From Yoonia rosea (GTDB lineage Bacteria > Pseudomonadota > Alphaproteobacteria > Rhodobacterales > Rhodobacteraceae), in assembly GCF_900156505.1 (NCBI RefSeq), contig NZ_FTPR01000002.1:434001-498000 (forward strand): a stretch of DNA of 64,000 nucleotides, read 5' to 3'. Below, one piece after another: positions 16,596-25,104 of this stretch. The position numbers and the translations under genes were made by a program. Position 1 is the stretch's first letter, and every line of letters starts with the position of its first letter. Under the pieces are notes generated by a model. It saw nothing but the letters and a program-made list of their open reading frames with translations. It searched no databases and was not told the DNA's origin.

Positions 16596-18035
16596 TTATG
16601 ACCCGACAAACAAGGGAAAACTGACCCCTAGTGCCCATGCGAGCACCAATCCAAGTGCTGTTCCGGATGTTGCGGCTCCCGACCGGCGTGCGACTTGACG
16701 CCCCATCGTGCCGAAGACTGCGTAGAAAAGCACAAGTACCGGCGCGATCATGATCAGAAAGAACAGCCCCTCGAAGTCCAACGCGACAGCGATGCCGAGT
16801 GATATGAGGAAGGCAAGGCGGACCAGCAGCCTGCGCCAGAACGCTGATTGTGCGCTCAAGACCATATCAGCGAGCATATAGGGCACGGCGCCAAGGGCGA
16901 GGACGCCCATAATCCAGATCCGCTGGGGCGTGGGCAGGAAATTTGCGGCATAACGATCCAGCAAGAAACCGAAAAGCGCGCACCACAGCAACAGAAGCGC
17001 TAGAGCGCTCCAACCGAAAGGCCCGATCGGATGCCGCCAATGCCAAAGCAGGGCAAGCTGTATTCCCCCAAAGATCAACAGGTGCAGGCCAAGGTAATCG
17101 GCCACAAGGACCGGCAAAAAACTGGGTGAAAGCGGTACGGCGATGAGGGGCGTAAGCACCATGGGGGCCAGCAACAAAACCGCCAAATGCTTGCGATCCA
17201 TCTCTGACACCGCAATCTGTTGCTGCGGCAGGCGCTTGGCAATCGGCCCGAACAACAGGACAATTCCGATCAAAAGCCCCAAAATCGCTGTCCCGGTTGG
17301 CAAGATCATGGGCCGTGATTGCCTCCCATAGAAGCCGTCAAGCCACGCGACCGCTTCGGCCCGCCCCGCGCGGCTATGCAGGACCGAGACATGTTCGCTG
17401 AACGGCGCAATGACAGCGCGGCGGCGCAGATCACCGGCGGTGACGGTCTCTCCTGTGGTGGCTGCCGGATCAACCATCTGCACGGCCTCTTGCGCAAAGT
17501 CGCGCAGGCCTGGCTCCCAGCTTCCGGTGATCAAGAGCAGATCGGGCGGGGTGTTGGCATCAATCACCTGCGAAAACGCCGAAACCAGAACCAGAGGGCC
17601 AATATCATCACGCTCTTGCGCAACACGGGCGAGGATATCGGTCGCCATGGAATGCCCCAAGAGCGCAACTGGCACACCGCCCGCATCAATGCTGTCGATG
17701 ACTGCGCTTGTTTGCGCTACCAACAAACGGGTCGTGCCATCCAACGCGTTCACATCGCCCGACATCGGTTGTTTGTGTCGCCCATGCCCGAGGAATTCAA
17801 AGGCGTAGACCTGATACCCTGCCTGAGCGAGTGGCAAAGCATAGCCCTGCATCATCTGCTGCGATCCGGCAAAGCCATGCGCAACCACTACGGAAGGGCC
17901 ATCCGCGCCTGCGCGCGCATATCTTGTCGCGGGTGTTTCGCCGACTGCGAAATGCGTGATGCTGACACCCTGACGGGCGGTTTCCAGCACGAAAAGCGAA
18001 AGGACCACCGCGATGAGGGCCAGAACCGCCTTCAT
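16596..18035 (-). CDS. alpha/beta hydrolase fused to a polytopic membrane domain
   Basis: A 479-residue protein. An N-terminal membrane anchor (residues 1-19) is followed by an alpha/beta hydrolase domain to about residue 250 with oxyanion-type VVAHGFAGSQ and nucleophile elbow LLGHSMAT (Ser in G-H-S-M-A, where the usual last residue is Gly). From about residue 250 to the end there are roughly seven to eight hydrophobic segments. The hydrolase part is probably periplasmic or membrane-proximal. It is the last gene of the Anbu cluster, 12 bases after the anbu stop, so a linked role is plausible. Substrate unknown. Confidence 0.72.
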   Translation of the reverse strand: MKAVLALIAVVLSLFVLETARQGVSITHFAVGETPATRYARAGADGPSVVVAHGFAGSQQMMQGYALPLAQAGYQVYAFEFLGHGRHKQPMSGDVNALDGTTRLLVAQTSAVIDSIDAGGVPVALLGHSMATDILARVAQERDDIGPLVLVSAFSQVIDANTPPDLLLITGSWEPGLRDFAQEAVQMVDPAATTGETVTAGDLRRRAVIAPFSEHVSVLHSRAGRAEAVAWLDGFYGRQSRPMILPTGTAILGLLIGIVLLFGPIAKRLPQQQIAVSEMDRKHLAVLLLAPMVLTPLIAVPLSPSFLPVLVADYLGLHLLIFGGIQLALLWHWRHPIGPFGWSALALLLLWCALFGFLLDRYAANFLPTPQRIWIMGVLALGAVPYMLADMVLSAQSAFWRRLLVRLAFLISLGIAVALDFEGLFFLIMIAPVLVLFYAVFGTMGRQVARRSGAATSGTALGLVLAWALGVSFPLFVGS

Positions 18036-18047
18036 CTTGCGGTGCCG

Positions 18048-18782
18048 CTAGTCAGCCTGATAGCTGGGAAGCTGCGCCAATGCGGTGCGCAAAGCCTCGC
18101 CCCAACTATTTGAAATATGTTGGAAATACGGGTCATCAGCCTCAATCCGCGGGCGTTCTGTCACCTTGAAACTGTCCGCCTCATAGATTTGCAGATCAAG
18201 TGGCAGCCCCACTGAAAGGTTCGCCTTGATCGTGCTGTCAAAAGAGACCAGCAAGAGCTTGATTGTATCTTCGAAACTCATGTCCGGATCATAGGCGCGC
18301 ACCAAAATCGGCTTGCCATATTTGGCTTCACCAATCTGGAAGAACGGGCTGTCTTCGGTAATTTCGATGAAATTGCCCTCTGGATAGATCAGGAACAGCG
18401 TGGGCTTGCCACCTTTGATCTGACCACCAAGGATGACCGATGCGCGGAACTTGGTCGAGGCTTCCTGCCCGTCAGGCCCGCTTTCCTCGATGACTTCTTT
18501 CAAAGTGGCGCCGACCAAGCGTGCCACCTGGAACATCGTCGGCAGTTCCAGCAAAGTGGGGTTACGTTCCGCTGTCGCCTTTGATCGCTCGTCCAGAAGG
18601 CTGACGAGGGCCTGTGTCGTGGCAAGGTTCCCCGCGGTCATCAGGGTGATGACCCGTTCACCGGGCGTGTTCCATGTGAACATTTTGCGGGTGACAGAAA
18701 AGTTATCTACACCGGCATTGGTGCGGGTGTCGGACATAAAGACCAGTCCCTTATTCAGGCGAAGCCCAACACAGTATGTCAA
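18048..18782 (-). CDS. proteasome-type peptidase Anbu (ancestral beta subunit)
   Basis: A 244-residue member of the Ntn-hydrolase proteasome superfamily. After removal of Met1 the N-terminal residue is Thr (MTYCVGLRL), the catalytic nucleophile. The companion residues are Asp18 in FMSDTRTNAG and Lys33 in SVTRKMF, matching the Thr1/Asp17/Lys33 site of HslV and proteasome beta subunits. Anbu is known as a self-compartmentalising HslV relative without an obvious ATPase partner. It sits with transglutaminase-like, alpha-E and ATP-grasp genes, its characteristic neighbours. Confidence 0.92.
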   Translation of the reverse strand: MTYCVGLRLNKGLVFMSDTRTNAGVDNFSVTRKMFTWNTPGERVITLMTAGNLATTQALVSLLDERSKATAERNPTLLELPTMFQVARLVGATLKEVIEESGPDGQEASTKFRASVILGGQIKGGKPTLFLIYPEGNFIEITEDSPFFQIGEAKYGKPILVRAYDPDMSFEDTIKLLLVSFDSTIKANLSVGLPLDLQIYEADSFKVTERPRIEADDPYFQHISNSWGEALRTALAQLPSYQAD

Positions 18783-18830
18783 TTCAGTGGTCCAGTACCG
18801 TTAAGAGAAATCCAGCATTCAAATATGCAT

Positions 18831-19628
18831 CTACTGCTGAATTTGAAGCGATACAATCATTGCTTCTGATGCAGACCCCAAACGCACGCCGGTAACCGGG
18901 GATGCATCGCGCGAATCCAGACCTGTTGCGATCCTCACATAGCGCTCGTCGGGCGAATAACCGTTGGATACGTCAAAACCGACCCAGCCAAGCTCATCGA
19001 TATACGCCTCCGCCCATGCATGGCTCGCGTCTTGGTCGATGCGGTCATTCATCATCAGATAACCGCTGACATAGCGTGCTGGCACACCCGCAAGGCGCGC
19101 TGCCGATATAAAAATCTGCGCATGATCCTGACAGACACCACCACCGGCCATCAGCGCCTCTTCTGCTGTGGTGCCGGAATAGGTTACGGCTTGGCCGTAA
19201 GGTGCCGCCGCGGTGATCGCGTGTGACAACGCGTGCAGCCCATCAAGTACATTGGGCGCTTTTTCCAAAGTCTTCGCCAGCTTGCGGATGCCTTTGCCCG
19301 CCTCGGTCCGCCGTGTGCTTTGCTTGAAATGCCACAGCGGCGCGGTGCCGTAGGTCTTGCCAAAAATGCCATCATTCGTATGAGTCTCGACCTCGCCGGA
19401 CACCTCGACCGTAACTTCGGTAGCACCCTTATCGGCCCGCACCAGAATGGTCTGGTTCTGATAATGGTCCTCGAACGTCAGTTCTTTGGTGCCGCCTGTC
19501 ACCGCGACCGTCCAGTTATGAACCGTCTGATGGCTGGAATTGACAGGTGTCAACCGCACCTGTTGCAGCCCATAGGACACAGGCGCGTCATAGGTATATT
19601 TCGTTGCATGTCTGATACTGAGTCTCAT
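18831..19628 (-). CDS. transglutaminase-like cysteine protease (first copy)
   Basis: A 265-residue protein with an N-terminal beta domain (residues 1-80, a bacterial transglutaminase-like N-terminal region starting MRLSIRHATKYTYDAPVSY) and a transglutaminase core. The catalytic triad is visible: Cys166 in GGVCQDHA, His203 in ASHAWAEAY and Asp219 in VGFDVSNG. No signal peptide, so probably cytosolic. It lies between anbu and the alpha-E gene in one transcription unit. The substrate is unknown; in this context it may process a peptide made by the ATP-grasp partner (inference). Confidence 0.9.
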   Translation of the reverse strand: MRLSIRHATKYTYDAPVSYGLQQVRLTPVNSSHQTVHNWTVAVTGGTKELTFEDHYQNQTILVRADKGATEVTVEVSGEVETHTNDGIFGKTYGTAPLWHFKQSTRRTEAGKGIRKLAKTLEKAPNVLDGLHALSHAITAAAPYGQAVTYSGTTAEEALMAGGGVCQDHAQIFISAARLAGVPARYVSGYLMMNDRIDQDASHAWAEAYIDELGWVGFDVSNGYSPDERYVRIATGLDSRDASPVTGVRLGSASEAMIVSLQIQQ

Positions 19629-19641
19629 GGTCTGAAAATAC

Positions 19642-20583
19642 CTATCCTACAAAACTGTAGTCTTGTTCGATCTGAAGCCCGATCGCGTTGTTTTCACGGA
19701 TGAACGAGGTGATGAATTCGTGCAGCCCCTCATCAAAGACCGTTTCAATCGTGCTGGCGCGCAGTCTGTCGCGCTGGGCTTCGATCATGTCATGACATGG
19801 CAGGCGACTCCCATAGTCCTTGGCCAGATAGCCTAGGTTTTCATCAAGGATCCGGCTACAGAATGACAGGGACCGCGGAAAGCGGCTGTCGAAAATCAAA
19901 AAGTCCGCAATGCTCATCGGTGAGATATCGTCGTTGTTCAGCCACCGGAATGACCGGTAGGCCGACACCGACCGCAGGATCGTTTCCCACTGCACGTTAT
20001 CAAGGGCAGAGCCGACGAAACTGGCTGATGGCAGCAGCGTATAATACTTTACGTCGATGATCCGCGCGGTGTTATCTGCCCGCTCAATCGCGATACCAAG
20101 CTGGGAAAAGTCGAAGATATCATTGCGCAGCATGGTGCCATGTAACGCGCCCCGCACGAGAGCAGTATGGCGGCGGATTTCACCCAGAACTTCTGGCAGT
20201 TTTGCCTGTGTGACGGGCAATTTCAACGCCGCCTTCATGGCCATCCAGCTTTCGTTCACGGCCTCCCAGACTTCGGTTGTCAGTGCCGTGCGCACCATCC
20301 GCGCGTTGGTGCGCGCGTTGTTGATCGACGACATGACACTTGACGGGTTGTCGGTATCACGCAGCAGGAAATCAATCGCATCCAGTGCGGTATAACCATC
20401 ATATTTCTGGTCATAGTTCATCCGCACACCGGCGGTTGTCAGAACGGACTTCCACTCTGATTCAGGGTCTGACGATCGCGTCAGGGCAATCCGGAACCCC
20501 GCCTCAACCAGTCGTGCGGTATTTTCACTGCGTTCCAGAAAGCGGAACATCCAGTACAGCCCACCTGCGGTTTTTCCAAGCAT
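19642..20583 (-). CDS. alpha-E domain protein (DUF403)
   Basis: A 313-residue, largely helical protein beginning MLGKTAGGLYWMFRFLERSE with NTARLVEAGFRIAL, the start typical of the alpha-E family. A second helical segment with IERADNTARIIDVKYYTLLP near residues 170-190 resembles the first. Conserved E-x-x-x-x-T-A-R patterns suggest a binding groove. The biochemical role is unknown. It is almost always next to a circularly permuted ATP-grasp gene, here upstream by 3 bases. Confidence 0.9.
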   Translation of the reverse strand: MLGKTAGGLYWMFRFLERSENTARLVEAGFRIALTRSSDPESEWKSVLTTAGVRMNYDQKYDGYTALDAIDFLLRDTDNPSSVMSSINNARTNARMVRTALTTEVWEAVNESWMAMKAALKLPVTQAKLPEVLGEIRRHTALVRGALHGTMLRNDIFDFSQLGIAIERADNTARIIDVKYYTLLPSASFVGSALDNVQWETILRSVSAYRSFRWLNNDDISPMSIADFLIFDSRFPRSLSFCSRILDENLGYLAKDYGSRLPCHDMIEAQRDRLRASTIETVFDEGLHEFITSFIRENNAIGLQIEQDYSFVG

Positions 20584-20586
20584 CGC

Positions 20587-22014
20587 CTAGTCCTCCAAAA
20601 CCCAAGTGTCTTTTGTGCCGCCGCCCTGGCTGGAATTCACCACCAGTGATCCGGCTTTCAACGCAACGCGTGTCAAACCACCGGGTGTGATGTTCATGCC
20701 GTCAGGCGACACCAGCGCAAAGGGCCGCAGATCGACGTGGCGGGGGGCAAGGCCCTTCTTGGTAAAGATCGGAACGGTCGACAACGACAGTGTCGGCTGC
20801 GCGATATAATTGCCGGGAGATCTTCGCAGTTTCGCTGCGAATGCCGCCAATTCCTTCTTTGATGCGGCGGGGCCAACCAGCATGCCGTAACCACCTGATC
20901 CGTGCACTTCTTTCACCACCAGATCAGCGAGGTTATCGAGCACGTATTTCAACGCATCAGGTTCGGAACAGCGGAAGGTCTGGACGTTCTTCAGGATCGC
21001 CTTTTCACCGGTATAAAACTCGATGATGTCAGGCATGTAGGAATAGATCGCTTTGTCATCGGCAATACCTGTGCCGGGGGCGTTGGCGATAGTGATATTG
21101 CCGGCACGGTAGACATCCATGATGCCGGGCACACCCAACATAGAATCCGGGCGGAAGTTCAGCGGATCAAGGTAATCATCGTCAACACGCCGATAGAGCA
21201 CGTCGATAGTTTTATACCCTTCGGTCGTGCGCATCGCGATATGGCCGTCGACAACGCGCAGATCATGCCCCTCGACCAGTTCCACGCCCATTTGATCGGC
21301 AAGGAATGAATGCTCAAAATAAGCCGAGTTATGGATACCCGGCGTCAGGATCGCGACCGTCGGTTTGCCATTGCATCCCGCCGGTGCGCAGGCCGCAAGG
21401 GACCGGCGCAGGTTCTTGGGGTAATCGCTGACCGGCTGTACCTTGATCTGGCTGAACAGTTCAGGGAACATTTGCAGCATCGTTTCGCGATTTTCGAGCA
21501 TGTAAGACACGCCGGACGGGGTGCGCGCGTTGTCTTCCAGCACAAAGAAGTCATCTTCGCCGGTGCGCACGATATCGGTGCCCACAATATGCGTGTAAAC
21601 ATTTCCCGGCGGTGTCACGCCCATCATCTGCGGCAGGAACGCGGCGTTTTTCGCGATCAGGTCAATCGGCACCACACCGGCGCGCAGAATTTCCTGACGG
21701 TGGTAGATATCATGCAAAAAGGCGTTCACACCGCGCACGCGCTGTTCGATGCCTTTCGACAGCTTTGTCCATTCGCGGTTCGCGATGATCCGCGGGATCA
21801 GATCAAAGGGGATCAGCCGTTCTTGCGCCGCCGCCTGACCGTAAACGTTGAAGGTAATACCCGTCCTGCGAAAGAAGGCTTCTGCCTCTTTCGACTTTTT
21901 GGAAAGGCGCGATACGTCTTCATGCGAGAACCACTCTTGATATTCGGCATAAGGGGCGCGCACGCCTGCCTCGCCCAAAAGCATCTCATCAAAGTGCTGT
22001 CTATCTGTACTCAT
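20587..22014 (-). CDS. circularly permuted ATP-grasp protein (type 2)
   Basis: A 475-residue protein of the circularly permuted ATP-grasp family. Diagnostic segments are VLEDNARTPSGVSYMLENR (about residue 160-180), YRRVDDDYLDPL, NAPGTGIADDKA, VVKEVHGSGGYGM and the C-terminal VVNSSQGGGTKDTWVL. ATP-grasp enzymes of this class are predicted COOH-NH2 ligases that form amide or peptide bonds. It begins the four-gene run ATP-grasp, alpha-E, transglutaminase, Anbu. The ligation substrate is not known. Confidence 0.92.
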   Translation of the reverse strand: MSTDRQHFDEMLLGEAGVRAPYAEYQEWFSHEDVSRLSKKSKEAEAFFRRTGITFNVYGQAAAQERLIPFDLIPRIIANREWTKLSKGIEQRVRGVNAFLHDIYHRQEILRAGVVPIDLIAKNAAFLPQMMGVTPPGNVYTHIVGTDIVRTGEDDFFVLEDNARTPSGVSYMLENRETMLQMFPELFSQIKVQPVSDYPKNLRRSLAACAPAGCNGKPTVAILTPGIHNSAYFEHSFLADQMGVELVEGHDLRVVDGHIAMRTTEGYKTIDVLYRRVDDDYLDPLNFRPDSMLGVPGIMDVYRAGNITIANAPGTGIADDKAIYSYMPDIIEFYTGEKAILKNVQTFRCSEPDALKYVLDNLADLVVKEVHGSGGYGMLVGPAASKKELAAFAAKLRRSPGNYIAQPTLSLSTVPIFTKKGLAPRHVDLRPFALVSPDGMNITPGGLTRVALKAGSLVVNSSQGGGTKDTWVLED

Positions 22015-22072
22015 GCGATCAACCTAACGTACGTAAAAGGAGTTGCAAGCAGATGACGGGCTCCCTGCTGTT

Positions 22073-22852
22073 TCATCCGATGAAAGAAACATCAACTGAC
22101 TGTTTTTTCATCTCCATCCAACCATAGGACGTCATGAACGACACATCAGCCGCGTCACGCCCGACACCGATGCGGACAATCTCGCTTGGGTGGGCCATGC
22201 CTGTGGGGTCTACGATGTGCCATGCACCGTCCAGAAACACCTCGGCGACGGCATGGAAATCCTGCGGATCCACAGCCGGCCCATAGGCACTGGCAATCCG
22301 CGCTGGGATGCCAGCAGAGCGTGCCATGCCAATCAATACATGCGCGTAATCGCGACAGACGCCGCGCCGCGCCTGAAAGCTATCGGTCGCGGTGGTCAGC
22401 GCGTTGCTGGCGCAGATGTCGTAAGTAAAGTTCTCTCTGATCCAGTCGCTCATCTGCGCGATCAGCGCGCCACCCGCGAGTGACCCGAATTGTTCGGGGA
22501 CAAAGCCAAGGAAAGCTTCGGGAAAGCAATAGCGCGAGGGCATTAGAAACTTGGTCACGTCACTGGGCAATTGCGTGACATCATGGGCCGCAAGATGCGC
22601 CAGATCGGATGCAGGGCGCTGCACGCGTACCTTGGCCTCGTAGACGCACTCGAATGCCTGTTCGATCCGCCCCCAGCGACGCAAACCGATGTTCTCTTCG
22701 CCCGGAATGATGTTCCAGTAGATTTCTTTATTCGTGGTGAAGTGACTGCTTTCGCAGACCTGCGCGATATCCTGCGCTGCCTCGATCTGAAGCAGCAGGC
22801 TACAGGAGGTGGCCGTGGTGTAGCTGAGATGTGTCTTGATGGAGATGAGCAC
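22073..22852 (-). CDS. transglutaminase-like protein (second copy)
   Basis: A 259-residue protein. I chose GTG 22852 (MLISIKTHLSYTT) because an AAGG lies about seven bases upstream and the N-terminal beta domain starts there; the frame is open back to 22921 without similarity. The catalytic triad is Cys166 in RRGVCRDYA, His200 in QDFHAVAEV and Asp215 in HIVDPTGM, the same Cys position as in the other copy although the sequences are otherwise quite different. First gene of the Anbu cluster, 58 bases before the ATP-grasp start. Confidence 0.87.
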   Translation of the reverse strand: MLISIKTHLSYTTATSCSLLLQIEAAQDIAQVCESSHFTTNKEIYWNIIPGEENIGLRRWGRIEQAFECVYEAKVRVQRPASDLAHLAAHDVTQLPSDVTKFLMPSRYCFPEAFLGFVPEQFGSLAGGALIAQMSDWIRENFTYDICASNALTTATDSFQARRGVCRDYAHVLIGMARSAGIPARIASAYGPAVDPQDFHAVAEVFLDGAWHIVDPTGMAHPSEIVRIGVGRDAADVSFMTSYGWMEMKKQSVDVSFIG

Positions 22853-23053
22853 CCTGAGGCCTTTCCTTTCTCGATAACCACCACACCCCGCCATAGACGC
22901 GGCGAAGGAGTGCATCCTCAACGCTGCGCCAGAGACAGGAAATAGGGTTTAGATGTTGGTATCGCGGATCAAGGCCTCCCCTTGGCCCCATCGCTTTATC
23001 CGGCTGGTATCGTTTTCTATAGCGATGCGCAAATCCCCTTTTACAGATGTAAA

Positions 23054-23075
23054 ACAGGGCCCCGTAGGGCCCTGT
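23054..23075 (-). terminator. rho-independent-type terminator of the formate dehydrogenase operon
   Basis: 9-bp stem ACAGGGCCC/GGGCCCTGT with a CGTA (TACG on the minus strand) loop; on the minus strand it is followed by TTTTAC. It lies 24 bases after the last small gene of the operon. The remaining stretch to 22853 shows no gene and probably holds the promoter of the Anbu cluster. Confidence 0.7.
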
Positions 23076-23098
23076 GTTTCGTCGTATTTGACAGATCG

Positions 23099-23230
23099 TT
23101 AGTCTGACAGGCGCACGTTGTCGTTTGAAACGGTGGCTTCAGCGCTGGACGGGCCGACACGCATCAGGATCTGATTCGCGCCCACCGTGATGATGATCAG
23201 TGCCACCAGAGAGATCAGGAAAGCTTTCAT
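23099..23230 (-). CDS. 43-residue single-span membrane protein at the end of the fdh operon
   Basis: The ORF starts ATG at 23230, four bases after the FdhC stop, and encodes MKAFLISLVALIIITVGAN followed by a short polar tail ending NVRLSD. Residues 3-17 form one hydrophobic helix, so it is either a small inner-membrane protein or a signal-anchored peptide. It is too short for most gene finders. Tight spacing behind the gamma subunit and a terminator just downstream support expression as the last cistron. It may be an accessory subunit of the membrane-bound dehydrogenase, as small subunits occur in other respiratory complexes (inference). Confidence 0.65.
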   Translation of the reverse strand: MKAFLISLVALIIITVGANQILMRVGPSSAEATVSNDNVRLSD

Positions 23231-23234
23231 CGTG

Positions 23235-24416
23235 CTATGCCTCGCTCTTGGAGGGTTTGGCGTTCAGCACCTCATCGGCCCAGATGCTGTGGTGCTCGCG
23301 GGCCCATTGTTCTTCGACCTCGCCTTTGCCCATCGCATCAAAGGCGCCTTCCATGCCGACGGACCCAAGATAGATATGTGCAAAGATGATTGCGGTCAGG
23401 ACAAGGCTGACAATTGCGTGCCAAAGTTGGGCGAACTGCATCTCTTCGTGTGGCAACAGCGGGTAGGGCAAATCAGGCAGGCCGAACCACCCCGGCACGC
23501 CCCAGCCATTGATGACCGAGAATGTGTGCGCAAACATGTTGAATTCGAATGGGAACAGCAACGAAATACCAGAGGCCGAAATCGAGGTTCCGAGCACAAT
23601 CACCGCCCAGAAGATCAGCTTTTGACCTGCGTTGAACTTTTTCGCGGGGGGGTGATCGCCGCCAAACAAACCGCCCGCTTTTGCAAGCCATCTCAGATCG
23701 GTGCGGTCGGGGATGTTATGTACGACCCAGACGACAAAGACGATCACAAGCGCCAGCATGAAAGCCCAAGAGACGTTGTTGTGAATCCATTTGCTGGCGA
23801 TTGCCAAACCAGAAAAGGCCTCATGCCCAAAGGTGGGGATCAGAACCTTGCGGCCCAACAGCGATATCAGTCCGGTGAGCCCAAGCAGGATAAACGACGA
23901 TGCCAATAGCCAGTGGCCAAAACGTTCGAACGCCTTGAAGCGTGTAATCGTCCGTCCTGTCTTTTCGCCGTGAATACGGATGCGCCCACGGATCAGATAG
24001 AACAGCGTCAGCAGCACAAGCGTGCCGCCCAGCAAAGCCGCCGTCATTAAAACCAGTGGTCCTTCGCGGAAAGCCTGCCACCACATCCCACGGTCCTGGA
24101 TCATTGTCGTGACCGCAGGCCCGCGTGCCTGCGTGGTCAGATCGGCAACTTCATAGCGGTATGCGCGCCATAAATCGGGATCGGAGGCGCCACCCAAGGT
24201 GCCAAGCTGATCGGTAATCGGTGCGGCATTTTCGGGGTTGCCAGTCACATCACTCCGGAAACTGTCATCCATGACCAGACCTTCCTGACGGCGCAGGATA
24301 TCTTCCAATGTTTGCGCACCGCCAGTGGCTGCGCGCGGATCTTCGGTGGCCTCTTGCGCCGATGCGGGCGCTGTCATGGCGAATAGCAATGCGAAAACTG
24401 TCATCAGACGCAGCAT
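23235..24416 (-). CDS. formate dehydrogenase gamma subunit (cytochrome b-type)
   Basis: A 393-residue membrane subunit. A signal peptide (residues 1-20, cut after ASA) precedes a periplasmic region of about 90 residues, then a membrane helix near residue 120-140 and a four-helix cytochrome b561-like core. Histidines in FERFGHWLLA, SKWIHNNVSW and AQLWHAIVS are likely haem ligands. It passes electrons from the FeS subunit to quinone. Separated from the beta gene by 82 bases that contain a hairpin. Confidence 0.9.
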   Translation of the reverse strand: MLRLMTVFALLFAMTAPASAQEATEDPRAATGGAQTLEDILRRQEGLVMDDSFRSDVTGNPENAAPITDQLGTLGGASDPDLWRAYRYEVADLTTQARGPAVTTMIQDRGMWWQAFREGPLVLMTAALLGGTLVLLTLFYLIRGRIRIHGEKTGRTITRFKAFERFGHWLLASSFILLGLTGLISLLGRKVLIPTFGHEAFSGLAIASKWIHNNVSWAFMLALVIVFVVWVVHNIPDRTDLRWLAKAGGLFGGDHPPAKKFNAGQKLIFWAVIVLGTSISASGISLLFPFEFNMFAHTFSVINGWGVPGWFGLPDLPYPLLPHEEMQFAQLWHAIVSLVLTAIIFAHIYLGSVGMEGAFDAMGKGEVEEQWAREHHSIWADEVLNAKPSKSEA

Positions 24417-24445
24417 TGAGAAATCCTCTTTGGCTAATCAAAGAA

Positions 24446-24469
24446 GGGCGGCCCGTGAAAAGGCCGCCC
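24446..24469 (-). terminator. intercistronic hairpin between fdh beta and gamma genes
   Basis: 8-bp stem GGGCGGCC/GGCCGCCC with an 8-base loop. A TTTT run follows it only on the plus strand, so for the minus-strand operon it is more likely a message-stabilising or partial-termination hairpin than a full stop. Confidence 0.55.
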
Positions 24470-24498
24470 CTTTTATTTGCATCTCGCAAAAGGGGCGA

Positions 24499-25092
24499 TT
24501 AGCCGCCTTTTTGGTCGTAAGCCGTGCCCCAACCCCAAGCGCCGGACCCGAAACCACGGGCCACGACACGCTCGCGGTAGATGTCGGACACTGTGTCGCC
24601 ATCACCGGCCAGCAACGCCTTGGTTGCGCACATTTCGGCGCAGATCGGCAGCTTGCCCTCGGCAATCCGGTTCCGGCCGTATTTGGCGAACTCGGCTGTC
24701 GAGTTGTTCTCTTCGGGACCACCAGCGCAGAAGGTACATTTGTCCATCTTGCCGCGTGAGCCAAAGTTGCCCGCCTGCGGGAATTGCGGCGCGCCGAACG
24801 GACACGCGTAGAAGCAATAGCCACACCCGATGCACAGGTCTTTGGAGTGCAACACAACACCGTCGGCTGTCTGGTAGAAACAGTCTACCGGACAAACCGC
24901 CATGCACGGTGCATCCGAGCAATGCATACATGCGACCGAGATCGACCGCTCGCCGGGCTTGCCGTCATTGATTGTGACAACTTTGCGGCGGTTGATACCC
25001 CAAGGCACCTCATGTTCGTTCTTACATGCAGTGACGCAGGCGTTACATTCGATGCAGCGTTCAGCATCAACGAGAAATTTTGCTCTAGCCAT
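24499..25092 (-). CDS. fdh3B: formate dehydrogenase beta subunit (4Fe-4S ferredoxin)
   Basis: A 197-residue electron-transfer subunit with four cysteine clusters: [11 protein letters not shown] near residue 13, [13 protein letters not shown] near residue 55, [12 protein letters not shown] near residue 87, and CTFC with distal cysteines (CAEMC) near residues 119-155. This is the four-cluster pattern of FdnH/Fdh3B-type subunits. It relays electrons from the molybdenum/tungsten subunit to the cytochrome b subunit. It starts 12 bases after the alpha subunit stop. Confidence 0.93.
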   Translation of the reverse strand: MARAKFLVDAERCIECNACVTACKNEHEVPWGINRRKVVTINDGKPGERSISVACMHCSDAPCMAVCPVDCFYQTADGVVLHSKDLCIGCGYCFYACPFGAPQFPQAGNFGSRGKMDKCTFCAGGPEENNSTAEFAKYGRNRIAEGKLPICAEMCATKALLAGDGDTVSDIYRERVVARGFGSGAWGWGTAYDQKGG

Positions 25093-25104
25093 TCTACTTC
25101 TCCC

